Positions 1 to 6,546 of a DNA stretch of 9,686 nucleotides are shown here, piece after piece; position 1 is the first letter of the stretch, and each line of letters starts with the position of its first letter. Location: NCBI GenBank assembly GCA_030613835.1, contig JAUWLH010000045.1, forward strand, positions 1 through 9,686, read 5' to 3'. This stretch comes from Candidatus Bathyarchaeota archaeon (GTDB taxonomy: Archaea; Thermoproteota; Bathyarchaeia; TCS64). The translations under genes and the position numbers were made by a program. The notes under the pieces were generated by a model that worked only from the letters and a program-made list of their open reading frames with translations, was not told the origin of the DNA and ran no database searches.

Positions 1-417
1 AGCGGGAAAGGCAGGTTCATGCCACTTGAGTATCGCGAGTCGGAGGAGCTTCCAGACGAGGAGTATCCGCTGATTCTCACAACGGACAGAAGTCTGTACC
101 ACTACCACACAGGCACCATGACCCGGAAGGTGGGGGGATTGAACGTACTTCACGAGGAGGAGTTGTTGAAGATCAACCCTGAGGACTCGGTCAAGTACGG
201 TTTCAAGGACGGGGAGTTGGTCCAGGTCTCCTCCAGGCGAGGTAAGTTAAGGGTCAAGGTTGACGTGACTGATATATGCCCGCCGGGGGTGGTCTCGATG
301 ACGTTCCATTTCTTCGAGTCGCCCACCAACGAGTTAACCAACGCCGCCCTGGACCCGTTAGCTAAGATACCTGAGACAAAGGTCTGCGCCGTTAAAGTAT
401 CCAAGATTGTGGAGTGA
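1..417 (+). CDS. fdhA: Formate dehydrogenase alpha subunit, C-terminal part (molybdopterin dinucleotide-binding domain), 5' truncated
   Basis: The frame is open from base 1, so the true start lies upstream; the ATG at base 19 is internal. The 138 visible residues match the C-terminal molydopterin dinucleotide-binding domain of FdhA-type oxidoreductases. Typical signatures are PLILTTDRSLYHYHTGTMTR, the INPED stretch followed by a DGELVQVSSRRG barrel segment, PPGVVSMTFHF, and the terminal LTNAALDPLAKIPE and KVCAVKV. In the family this domain grips the bis-MGD cofactor of the enzyme that interconverts formate and CO2; the Fe-S and catalytic Cys/Sec parts are outside the window. The gene ends in TGA, the only TGA stop here, and is convergent with the TPR gene 15 bases away. 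No partner subunit gene (fdhB-like) follows, so any partner would lie upstream. Substrate specificity (formate versus another oxidoreductase role) cannot be settled from this domain alone. Confidence 0.9.
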   Translation, partial: SGKGRFMPLEYRESEELPDEEYPLILTTDRSLYHYHTGTMTRKVGGLNVLHEEELLKINPEDSVKYGFKDGELVQVSSRRGKLRVKVDVTDICPPGVVSMTFHFFESPTNELTNAALDPLAKIPETKVCAVKVSKIVE

Positions 418-432
418 GGCTTCGGTCTCCAA

Positions 433-1008
433 CTACTCTTTTTCAATTCTCGACCTACAATCATCAAGTAGATTTTGGACGGTTTCCGAATCCCCCACCG
501 CTAGGGCCTTCTCCAGGTGGGGGATCGCCTCAGAGAACATCCCCAATTTGTACAATACCATGCCTTTCATGTGGTTGCTGATAGGGTTCTCGGGGTCGAT
601 CTCCAACGCCTTATCAAACCACTCACCAGCCGAGGCGAGGTCATCAAGGACGTAGTCCACCTGTCCCCTCATGATAAAGTTGACATCCCCCGGCTGCAAC
701 TCCATACACTTCTCGATGACGGGAATCGCCTCCTCGTTTCTCTGAAGCATCATGAGGTTTGTCGCCTTGAGTTGCCAGAATATGACGTTGCTGGGGTCGT
801 ACTCGATGGCTTTGTCAACGGTGACCAGCGCCTCCTCCATCATACCAAGGGCTGTCTGTGCCTGTGATAGGAAGTTGAGTATGTTCACGTCCCCTGGCTT
901 CTTCTTGGATGCCTGCTGGAACCTTTTGAGCGCCTTCTCGTACTCCTTCTTCTTTAGGTGGTCGATGCCATTAATGGTCAGGGTCTCGGCAGACTTCAAG
1001 AAAGCCAT
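433..1008 (-). CDS. Tetratricopeptide repeat (TPR) protein
   Basis: This is a 191-residue soluble protein made almost entirely of about five TPR units (roughly residues 8-41, 42-75, 76-109, 110-143 and 144-177). The end-of-repeat prolines at 38, 72, 106 and 139 are spaced 34, 34 and 33 residues apart, and repeat hallmarks such as YEKALKRF, EEALVTVDKAIEYDP, AGEWFDKALEIDP and EAIPHLEKAL recur. TPR arrays form helical scaffolds that bind other proteins; nothing in the sequence identifies a partner or an enzymatic domain. There is no signal peptide or membrane segment. The ATG at 1008 is chosen because a TATA-like element lies about 26 bases upstream, implying leaderless transcription; a GGTGA stretch also lies about 10 bases before it. 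It is divergent from the DUF3795 gene and convergent with fdhA. Family assignment is firm, cellular role unknown. Confidence 0.9.
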   Translation of the reverse strand: MAFLKSAETLTINGIDHLKKKEYEKALKRFQQASKKKPGDVNILNFLSQAQTALGMMEEALVTVDKAIEYDPSNVIFWQLKATNLMMLQRNEEAIPVIEKCMELQPGDVNFIMRGQVDYVLDDLASAGEWFDKALEIDPENPISNHMKGMVLYKLGMFSEAIPHLEKALAVGDSETVQNLLDDCRSRIEKE

Positions 1009-1030
1009 GTCATTGATATCACCTAAGCCA

Positions 1031-1038
1031 GTTTAATA
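1031..1038 (-). promoter_or_regulatory. TATA-like box of the TPR gene
   Basis: On the minus strand this reads TATTAAAC. Its centre is about 26 bases upstream of the ATG at 1008, the distance expected for archaeal leaderless transcription. Assigned from position and composition only. Confidence 0.5.
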
Positions 1039-1075
1039 GTATTCAGTCACCCCCTACCCCCGTAAAACTCGATGG

Positions 1076-1083
1076 ATATAAAT
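1076..1083 (+). promoter_or_regulatory. TATA-like box of the DUF3795 gene
   Basis: ATATAAAT is centred about 26 bases before the ATG at 1106. It overlaps the earlier in-frame ATG at 1082, so transcription from this box would begin beyond that codon, which argues for the start at 1106. Confidence 0.6.
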
Positions 1084-1105
1084 GAGGTACAGCCACAACA
1101 CCCCC

Positions 1106-1447
1106 ATGGAAAAAGATAGTTTCAATCCCTGTGGTATTGTCTGCAGCGACTGCGAGTGGTACAAGGGAGAAAAGAAGCCTCAGTGTCCAGGCTGCACAGC
1201 GGTGGAAGGAAAGCCCTTCTGGGGGTCCTGTTTGACATACGCCTGCGCCAAGGAGCACGGAGTGGAGCACTGCGGATTGTGCAGGGAGTTCCCGTGCAAG
1301 GAGTTCATGGAGCGGTTTGACCCCAGCAAGGGCCCGGCCAACTCGTTGATGAGGGCAGGCCTGCTTGCCTACAGGGCCAAGCACAGCGACAAGGCGACAG
1401 TAGAGGTCCTCAGGAAGGCCGAGGATTACAAGCCGCCTGCGAGTTAA
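1106..1447 (+). CDS. DUF3795 cysteine-rich protein
   Basis: This is a 113-residue soluble protein with ten cysteines in its first 64 residues (C9, C13, C16, C27, C30, C42, C47, C56, C59, C64). The pattern NPCGIVCSDC, CPGC, FWGSCLTYACAKEHGVEHCG and EFPCKEF is typical of the DUF3795 family, which is common in anaerobic archaea and bacteria. The cysteine spacing suggests bound zinc or iron-sulfur; the function of the family is unknown. I take the start at 1106 rather than the in-frame ATG at 1082, because the TATA-like box at 1076-1083 covers 1082 and sits about 26 bases from 1106, and because family similarity begins just after 1106. The stop is TAA, the only one in the window. It is divergent from the TPR gene with about 97 bases between starts. 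Confidence 0.85.
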   Translation: MEKDSFNPCGIVCSDCEWYKGEKKPQCPGCTAVEGKPFWGSCLTYACAKEHGVEHCGLCREFPCKEFMERFDPSKGPANSLMRAGLLAYRAKHSDKATVEVLRKAEDYKPPAS

Positions 1448-1607
1448 GCTATGGGGAGACCCTAGATATCAAGGAGATAAGGGGAAAAGCATCTTGGCTG
1501 TTTAAACCCGAGTCGCTGACCGGAAGCCAGGATAATTATCACAACTACATTACCAGCTGGGACGCGACGAGGCTTAGAAAGAAGATAGCAACAGTCCATC
1601 CGGTTGG
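1448..1607 (+). other. Intergenic stretch with a start-less open frame; possible gene remnant
   Basis: There is no conventional gene in these 160 bases. One plus-strand frame, different from that of the DUF3795 gene, stays open from base 1321 and ends in TAG at 1609-1611. Its last 47 codons include the protein-like segments KASWLFKPESLTGSQDNYHN and RLRKKIATVHPVG. No ATG, GTG or TTG occurs in this frame, so it cannot be translated alone; it would need a -1 shift from the DUF3795 gene or be the tail of a decayed gene. About 55 open codons can also arise by chance. Otherwise the region holds the shared 3' ends of the DUF3795 gene and the MFS gene; I see no clear T-run terminator. Confidence 0.25.
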
Positions 1608-2798
1608 CTAGGACTCGTCCAGCTCCTTTCTGAGCAACACGGGATATAGCACGGCGAGGACGAGGGTGAGACCCGTACCGATGTAGGCGGGGGAGTCAAG
1701 GCTCACGTTGTCCATCAGGCTCCCTCCAATCAGAGGCGAGACCGCGCCTCCCGCGTTCATAGATATCATCCTGAGGCTGTTGGTCGTTGACTGCTCGTCC
1801 TCGGAGACGCTCCTCAGGAAAGCGCTTGTGATTATTGGGTCAGACATAAACCTTGTCCCCATCCTCAGTACGTAGAAGAACGACAGTAGGCCAAAGTTGG
1901 GGCTCAGCGGCATCAACAGGAAGAACACCGCTGAGAGGGATAGACCAAAGGCAGTGCTTCTCATGTTCCCCAGCCTCTTGGCCACCGCCGCGGCCGCTCC
2001 CTTGGAGACGGCCATGGAGAGGTTGCTCACGAAGAATAATAGTCCCAGGCCAGACGAGTCGACGCCGTACTTCTGGTTCACGTAGAACGGGAAGAGGCTG
2101 AACAGCAACCCGCCAGCGATGTTCCCGAATAGGGTGAGGGCGCTGAACTTGATCACAGGCCGCCAGGACTTGAGCTTGAACTGAAAGCCCTCGGACAGGG
2201 TCTCCTTGTAGCCCCTCATAGCTGTAAGGTAGAAGACGTACTGGGCCACGAACAGGATCCCAGCCCCCATCATCACCCATCTGTACGATGACACATCGCT
2301 CAATAGGTACCTTCCCATGAGCATTGCGGGGACGTACCCGACCAGGCTCCCCAAGCTCATTGACATGATGTTCAGTAACCCGTAGAGGCCGAAAGCCTTC
2401 TCCATATCGTCCTTGGCGAAGAAGCTTGAGTAGAGGGGCGCGAACATGCTGAAGCAGGCGTTCCCCGCCCCGATGAACAGGAACGCTAACTGGAAGTAAA
2501 CCAGGGTTCTTGAGGTCAAAAGGAGACCCATGCCGGACATCATTAGCGCTAAGCTTACGAGCATCATCCTCTTCTTCCCGTACCTGTCGGCCAGGATGCC
2601 GCCGGGAATGGATAGCAGGCTACAGCTGAGTGCGTTCACCATGAATATGGCGCCCAACTGCTGGCCGTTGAACCCGAGGGCTACAAGATAGAGCTGCAGG
2701 ACCGCGTTGATGACCCCGTTTGAGAACCCGTTGACCAGTGCCCCGGCCAAGAAGACCTTGGCATTATCGGTGACAACGTCTGGGACAACGGACTCCAT
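1608..2798 (-). CDS. Major facilitator superfamily (MFS) transporter
   Basis: This 396-residue polytopic membrane protein has about 12 hydrophobic segments, the normal MFS size. The loop between the second and third helices carries motif A (GGILADRYGKKR, residues 66-77), and further glycine-rich helices follow (AFLFIGAGNACFSMFAPLYS; AMLMGRYLL). The second half begins near residue 205 after a charged loop (RGYKETLSEGFQFKLKSW). MFS proteins move small solutes by uniport, symport or antiport; this one resembles the broad drug/multi-solute efflux type, but no substrate can be assigned. An in-frame TAA sits 20 codons upstream of the ATG at 2798 with no better start between. A small minus-strand gene ends 67 bases upstream and could be cotranscribed. 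The stop TAG lies in a CTAG palindrome. Confidence 0.9.
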   Translation of the reverse strand: MESVVPDVVTDNAKVFLAGALVNGFSNGVINAVLQLYLVALGFNGQQLGAIFMVNALSCSLLSIPGGILADRYGKKRMMLVSLALMMSGMGLLLTSRTLVYFQLAFLFIGAGNACFSMFAPLYSSFFAKDDMEKAFGLYGLLNIMSMSLGSLVGYVPAMLMGRYLLSDVSSYRWVMMGAGILFVAQYVFYLTAMRGYKETLSEGFQFKLKSWRPVIKFSALTLFGNIAGGLLFSLFPFYVNQKYGVDSSGLGLLFFVSNLSMAVSKGAAAAVAKRLGNMRSTAFGLSLSAVFFLLMPLSPNFGLLSFFYVLRMGTRFMSDPIITSAFLRSVSEDEQSTTNSLRMISMNAGGAVSPLIGGSLMDNVSLDSPAYIGTGLTLVLAVLYPVLLRKELDES

Positions 2799-2865
2799 AA
2801 GCCCGTCGAGTTTTCCTTTGATGCCCGGTCTGGTCGGTACTGTCTCGGCCTGCAGTTACCGTCAC

Positions 2866-3066
2866 CTAGTTGTATGGCACGAATCTCTTGTAGAACCGCA
2901 AGACACGGTCCAGAGTCTCCTCAGTAGTGACTTCTTTTCCTTCCTCCGCCTCGATTACCTCGCGGATGTCCTCGATATTTTTCAGGTTGATGTTACTTAT
3001 CATCATGTTTCTCAAGCGTCTGAGACAGTTTTCCATTAATAAAGCGGACTCAAGTTTCATAATCAA
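2866..3066 (-). CDS. Small protein, possibly ribbon-helix-helix-like
   Basis: This is a 66-residue small protein I cannot assign to a named family. The C-terminal part has a short strand (ISNINLK), a helix (IEDIREVIEAEEGK) and a second helix (TTEETLDRVLRFYKRFV), an order that would fit ribbon-helix-helix proteins such as antitoxins or small regulators; this is inference from pattern only. Starts at 3066, 3036, 3006 or 3003 are possible. A TATA-like CTTTATTAA at 3036-3044 lies about 34 bases before the ATG at 3006, matching the short-leader spacing of other genes here, so the true protein may be 46 residues beginning MMISNINLKN. It lies upstream of the MFS gene on the same strand and may be its co-transcribed regulator. 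No toxin gene is visible beside it. Confidence 0.55.
   Translation of the reverse strand: MIMKLESALLMENCLRRLRNMMISNINLKNIEDIREVIEAEEGKEVTTEETLDRVLRFYKRFVPYN
3036..3044 (-). promoter_or_regulatory. Possible TATA-like box inside the 5' end of the small minus-strand gene
   Basis: CTTTATTAA on the minus strand is centred about 34 bases upstream of the in-frame ATG at 3006. If used, the 3066 start is wrong and the protein begins at 3006. Confidence 0.3.
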
Positions 3067-3106
3067 CTGAAGTAGTCACAAGATGTGAGTACGCCACGTG
3101 TTTTAG

Positions 3107-3116
3107 CTTTAAAAGG
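3107..3116 (+). promoter_or_regulatory. TATA-like box of the bactofilin-like gene (near-palindromic)
   Basis: CTTTAAAAGG is centred about 38 bases before the TTG start at 3149, implying a leader of about 12 bases. The surrounding bases (AGC, TTTAAA, GGCT) form a near-palindrome, so the element could also be read on the minus strand about 45 bases upstream of the ATG at 3066, or be an operator. Confidence 0.5.
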
Positions 3117-3148
3117 CTCAAGGACAGGGTTTCATTTAGTGAATAGCC

Positions 3149-4465
3149 TTGGCAAACGAATACAGGGTAAACCGTGAGACAGTGAAGCTCAGCAGGCTGG
3201 ATGGCGACCTATACGTCGAGAGAGGAATCGTTGACGCCTCGGAGAGTGGTCTGGTTGTAAGTGGAGTCATCCGCTGTGACGGGGACTGCGAGTTCACGGG
3301 AGACATAGAAGCCCAGAGCATCGTGTCCAGAAAAGGGGACGTGCAGGTCATGGGCTCCGTCAAGGCGGAGTCTATCGATATCAAGAACGGCAGTCTGTGG
3401 GTCAAGGACTCTATTAGAGCGGATAGGGTCAGGGTCACCAAGAGGCTGGAATTCGGAGCATCGATGGACGCGGACACCATTAAGGTGGGCAGCAGGCTGG
3501 TCGCCCTAGGGGACTGCAGGGCATCAAGGATCACAGTTGGAGGCACTTTCAAAGCAGAACGTCTGGTCAATGTGGATCATATTGATGTTGGTGGCTCACT
3601 TAGAATAGAGGGCGAGACCATCTCACGGATTATAGATGTTGGCGGCACATTCAATGCGATGGGACCCTTAACTGCCGAGGAGGTCGATGTTGGCGGTACC
3701 TTCAAGGCAGAGGCACCTGTCCAGCTCGTCAGCATAAAGGTAGGTGGAACAGTAAGCCTCGAAGGCGGCAAAGTCGAGAAGGTAATCGATGTCGGGGGCA
3801 CGCTCAACGTCGAGGAGCACATAGAGTTCGGCGAGATCGATGTCGGTGGCACCGTGAGGCTCAGGAACGGCGGATCGGGCGGAACCATCGATGTAGGTGG
3901 GACGCTGAAAATCCAGGGCGACATCCAATTCAAAACCATCGATGTGGGCGGAACGGTGAAGATCGATGGGATGGCCACGGGAGAGTCCCTCTCGGTGGGT
4001 GGCAGCCTCAAGACCATCGGCGACTTTTCTGTCTCAGGAAGGCTCAAGGTGGGCGGAAAGATCGTGGTCGAGGGAGACCTGAAAGCCCAGAACATCAGGG
4101 TGGGCGGCAGGATAAGGGCACACAGGGTCGAGGCTGAACAGTTCATCGAGACCAGCGACCTGAGAACCAGGCACGGAGCAAAGGCAACGCGCATCGAGAT
4201 CAACCGCAGGGGCCACGTGGAGGGCCCGCTCATTGGGGAGATCATAATACTCAAGGACAGGGTCGATGCGGAGGACATCTATGGCGACAGGGTCCAGATC
4301 CGATCCAGATGTAAGGTGGGCAATGTCTACGCAAATAGGATCCATATGGACGCAAGGAGCTCCGCAGATTCGATAACCTACACTGATGAGCTCAGGGTGG
4401 ATAGCAAGGCGAGTGTCCGTATCGGCTCACAAAAGTCTGAAAAACTACCCGAACCTCCATTCTAG
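3149..4465 (+). CDS. Bactofilin-like polymer-forming beta-solenoid protein, extended form
   Basis: This 438-residue soluble protein is a beta-solenoid of the bactofilin/polymer-forming type. The core signature (I/V)DVGG(T/S) recurs twelve times between residues 128 and 320, with the V of each unit at 130, 147, 164, 181, 198, 215, 232, 249, 266, 283, 301 and 318: a strict 17-residue period with one 18. Weaker units continue the rhythm on both sides (for example IKVGS at 111-115, IDIKNGS near 78, and IEI, IIIL, VQIR, LRV towards the end), so nearly the whole chain can form about 24 rungs. Bactofilins polymerise into cytoplasmic or membrane-attached scaffolds without nucleotides; most bacterial ones are 120-200 residues, so this is unusually long. 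No membrane segment is seen; a proline-containing tail (KLPEPPF) ends it. The start is TTG at 3149: an in-frame TGA precedes it by two codons and only ATA and GCC lie between. Its stop abuts a winged-helix gene. Alternative: a non-polymerising pentapeptide-like or adhesin-type solenoid. Confidence 0.8.
   Translation: MANEYRVNRETVKLSRLDGDLYVERGIVDASESGLVVSGVIRCDGDCEFTGDIEAQSIVSRKGDVQVMGSVKAESIDIKNGSLWVKDSIRADRVRVTKRLEFGASMDADTIKVGSRLVALGDCRASRITVGGTFKAERLVNVDHIDVGGSLRIEGETISRIIDVGGTFNAMGPLTAEEVDVGGTFKAEAPVQLVSIKVGGTVSLEGGKVEKVIDVGGTLNVEEHIEFGEIDVGGTVRLRNGGSGGTIDVGGTLKIQGDIQFKTIDVGGTVKIDGMATGESLSVGGSLKTIGDFSVSGRLKVGGKIVVEGDLKAQNIRVGGRIRAHRVEAEQFIETSDLRTRHGAKATRIEINRRGHVEGPLIGEIIILKDRVDAEDIYGDRVQIRSRCKVGNVYANRIHMDARSSADSITYTDELRVDSKASVRIGSQKSEKLPEPPF
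3530..4108 (+). repeat. Twelve tandem 51-base coding repeats (17-residue solenoid rungs)
   Basis: Twelve copies of the V-G-G core codons occur at 51-base spacing, with one spacing of 54. The third bases differ freely between copies (GTTGGAGGC, GTCGGGGGC, GTAGGTGGG, GTGGGCGGA), so the repeat is conserved at protein level but old at DNA level. Other positions of each unit diverge strongly. This is an intragenic repeat. Confidence 0.8.
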
Positions 4466-4469
4466 GTGA
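4464..4469 (+). promoter_or_regulatory. Shine-Dalgarno site deciding the start of the winged-helix gene
   Basis: AGGTGA overlaps the TAG stop of the bactofilin-like gene and sits five bases before the ATG at 4475. The GTG at 4466 lies inside this site, making ATG 4475 the likelier start. Confidence 0.6.
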
Positions 4470-4474
4470 CCGCC

Positions 4475-4741
4475 ATGGAGAGACGGACACGGTACGATAT
4501 CTACCAGGACATCCTGGAGACCTTGCGCAGGAGGGGCGCAACGGGCATCACCCGTATCAGTTATGGCGCAAATCTGCCCGTGGACAGGGCAAAGGATGCC
4601 GTCGAGTTCCTAATGAGGCAGCAGCTCCTTGATAACGATGAGTACGGTGGCAGTATCAAATACACCATAACCGGGCGCGGAGGAGAGTTCCTCAACGCCC
4701 TGAAGACAGTCAAAAAGTATCTAGAGGAAGACGAGTCCTAG
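4475..4741 (+). CDS. Winged-helix DNA-binding protein (HTH_45-like)
   Basis: This is an 88-residue protein with the layout of small archaeal winged-helix regulators. An N-terminal helix (TRYDIYQDILETLRRR) leads to the helix-turn-helix around GATGITRISYGANLPVDRA and a recognition helix KDAVEFLMRQQLL. A wing follows (DNDEYGGSIKYTITGRGGEFL), then a C-terminal helix (LKTVKKYLEEDE) that could dimerise. The family pattern 'thr-arg-ile-x-tyr-x-ala-asn-leu' and the 'Y-x-I-T-x-x-G' wing are clear. The start at 4475 is preferred over GTG at 4466 because AGGTGA sits just upstream. It lies nine bases behind the bactofilin-like gene and is very likely co-transcribed with it, suggesting it regulates its own operon or nearby envelope genes; this is inference. 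Its TAG stop overlaps the DUF2207 stop on the other strand through one CTAG. Confidence 0.8.
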   Translation: MERRTRYDIYQDILETLRRRGATGITRISYGANLPVDRAKDAVEFLMRQQLLDNDEYGGSIKYTITGRGGEFLNALKTVKKYLEEDES

Positions 4742-6546
4742 CGAACCCCGCCGCCTCCGCCCCCCATCCCGCCTCCACCACCAAAGCCACCTCCTCCCCC
4801 GAACCCGCCCGAGCGGCCACCTGATTTGCCTGAACCGTAGTAGCTCCTGGCAGTGGTGATTGGCATGAACCAGTAATAGTACGTGGGGACGAGCCGCAAG
4901 GGGGCGAAGTCTATCTCAAGCATGTCCATTGCCTTTGCGACCTTGTCGCCAACGCCAAGGGCGGTCCCGTATACAAGCCAAGGCCCCCACATGTTGATGT
5001 CCTCAGGGCCGTAGCGGTCAAGCTGGCTGAAATCGGATAGATGGGCCTTGAATGCGTCCCACTGGAGCTTCTCACGGAGGTTGTCGTCCTTCCAGTACCC
5101 GAATAGCGTTTCCGGAAACATGGCAGCGATGATTACCTGTGACAGCGGGATCAGGCTGTAGGCAACGGCTTTGAGGAAAACCCAGTCCGCGTTCATCGTG
5201 AGGACGTAAGCAGCCATGGATAGAATACCGATCATAAGGATCAAGAGCCCTGGCATGACCAGCTCACTTTTACCGTTCACAATGTACTCCTCAGCCACAT
5301 CATCGTCCGTGCCTGTGGTTAGCCCATTGTATTTTGTCTGAACCCTGTACAGTTCAATGGCCCCATCCGAGGAGTTTTTACCCTTTTCAGCGATGCTTTT
5401 CATGCTATCGGGTGTAACGACGCCGTCATCAGCTATCGAGCTCAAGAAATCCATGGTCCTGGTCTCATAGATGTCAAGCCCCCGGTCATCCAGTATCTCG
5501 ATGGTGGCCTCTGTCTCGTTCGTGGTGACCCTGATCTTCTCCTTTATGTGCAGGTCCAGCAGGGTCGCGTAGAAGCCGTCCTCGTCGAAATCAGTTGCCC
5601 CCTTCTTGAAGACGAGGTTCACTATCCATGGCGTCCTGCCCTTATTGGGTATGACGCTAAGGGTCCTGGGTACAACGTAATCGTTCTCCTTGCCCACCCT
5701 GTTCCAGATCACGTAAAGCCAGATCGGCATTATGAACCCCGCCAGACGCATGGCCCAGAGCAGGATTGTCGCACTCATGTACTCGATCCAGAGCCATCTG
5801 TTCGCGTCCATCGTCAGTGATTTAACACCCTCCACGCGTCTCGGCACACCCTCCAGTGTGTCAAGGATACCTGGCTCCATGAGGAACTCGAACTCTAAAA
5901 GCTCGTCTTCACCCGAGGACCCGGTGAATACTATCATGTTCTTGTCGGTGGTCCTGCGCAGGGTCGGTGGGTGAGAGTAGCTGTCCACGATGTACCCGGG
6001 GTTTTCGAAGGCTACGTGAACTTTCTTGTAGGGAAGATGTTCGCTCGCCAGCTTCAAGTTGAGGTGGACGTACTCGTCATCGTACTCAAGGGGGGGTTTA
6101 ATCAGGTACGTGTACTTGACGGTGTACTCTCCGGGAGCGTAGCCACCGGGCTTGTAAGCACCGGCCTCGTTTCTGTACGCTAACCAGTCAATCTGATATT
6201 TGATATCATCTGTTGTGTCCTCCAGCGTCGATAGAGTACCAGCGTAGTTCTTGACGTACCGGATAGTGCCTTGGGGAGCCTCGATATCAACCAGAAGGAT
6301 ATGTGAGCCGGTCAGGAGCGATGTTGATAACCTGTCCTCCCAGAACCTGAAGAGGAATCTTTTGCCTTCGACGTTAATCTCGTACGTGAATGTCTCCTCC
6401 AAGATTCCGTCTGAGTAAAATATCGCGGAGTAATCGGAGACGACCGCGTCACCCTCAAAGACATCAAGGAATGGGGCAACGTTGACTGCCAGCGCTAATC
6501 CCAGTGTTATGATTAAAAGTAATCTGATCTGGTCTCTCTCGTTCAT
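4738..6546 (-). CDS. DUF2207 membrane protein with glycine-rich C-terminal tail
   Basis: This 602-residue membrane protein matches the DUF2207 family. It has an N-terminal hydrophobic anchor or signal (residues 7-25) and a beta-rich extracytoplasmic domain (about 33-250). That domain includes the family's YSAIFYSDGILEETFTYEI strand region, a Y-x-PGEYTVKYTYLI segment and a final DTLEGV stretch. A membrane helix follows (259-280), then a cytosolic winged-helix-like region (about 290-425), two further membrane helices (429-450, 457-478), and a short domain ending in a tail of almost pure glycine (571-600). The family's biochemical role is unknown; it is regularly paired with LemA. Here the start ATG directly follows the LemA stop (TAGATG), so the two are translationally linked. 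No lipobox cysteine is seen. Confidence 0.85.
   Translation of the reverse strand: MNERDQIRLLLIITLGLALAVNVAPFLDVFEGDAVVSDYSAIFYSDGILEETFTYEINVEGKRFLFRFWEDRLSTSLLTGSHILLVDIEAPQGTIRYVKNYAGTLSTLEDTTDDIKYQIDWLAYRNEAGAYKPGGYAPGEYTVKYTYLIKPPLEYDDEYVHLNLKLASEHLPYKKVHVAFENPGYIVDSYSHPPTLRRTTDKNMIVFTGSSGEDELLEFEFLMEPGILDTLEGVPRRVEGVKSLTMDANRWLWIEYMSATILLWAMRLAGFIMPIWLYVIWNRVGKENDYVVPRTLSVIPNKGRTPWIVNLVFKKGATDFDEDGFYATLLDLHIKEKIRVTTNETEATIEILDDRGLDIYETRTMDFLSSIADDGVVTPDSMKSIAEKGKNSSDGAIELYRVQTKYNGLTTGTDDDVAEEYIVNGKSELVMPGLLILMIGILSMAAYVLTMNADWVFLKAVAYSLIPLSQVIIAAMFPETLFGYWKDDNLREKLQWDAFKAHLSDFSQLDRYGPEDINMWGPWLVYGTALGVGDKVAKAMDMLEIDFAPLRLVPTYYYWFMPITTARSYYGSGKSGGRSGGFGGGGGFGGGGGMGGGGGGVR
4741..4836 (-). 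repeat. Low-complexity glycine-rich coding tail of the DUF2207 protein
   Basis: The last 32 codons are mainly GGN, giving runs of four to six glycines split by F or M and preceded by GSGKSGGRSGG. Such tails are common on DUF2207 and TPM-domain proteins; the Lys and Arg near its beginning suggest membrane-proximal, flexible, cytosolic or surface-exposed sequence. Confidence 0.8.

Noticed and set aside
1082..1105. Upstream ATG for the DUF3795 protein
   Set aside because: It lies inside the TATA-like box whose spacing predicts transcription starting near 1106.
1840..2280. Minus-strand frame inside the MFS gene
   Set aside because: Overlaps the MFS gene in another frame; rich in Arg/Pro/Trp with no recognisable domain, a frame shadow.
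3067..3148. tRNA or small RNA in the intergenic gap
   Set aside because: No cloverleaf, T-loop consensus or strong hairpin could be seen; only the TATA-like element stands out.
3530..4108. CRISPR-like regular spacing of a short repeat
   Set aside because: The 51-base period lies wholly inside a coding frame, the conserved core is only about 9-15 bases with variable third positions, and there is no exact direct repeat.
3577..4278. Long minus-strand open frame opposite the bactofilin-like gene
   Set aside because: It is the mirror of the repeated IDVGG codons (repeating VPPTS-like text), low in complexity, and lacks any domain; the plus strand gives a coherent beta-solenoid.
4466..4474. GTG start for the winged-helix protein
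   Set aside because: It is part of the AGGTGA ribosome site that serves the ATG at 4475; it remains possible but less likely.
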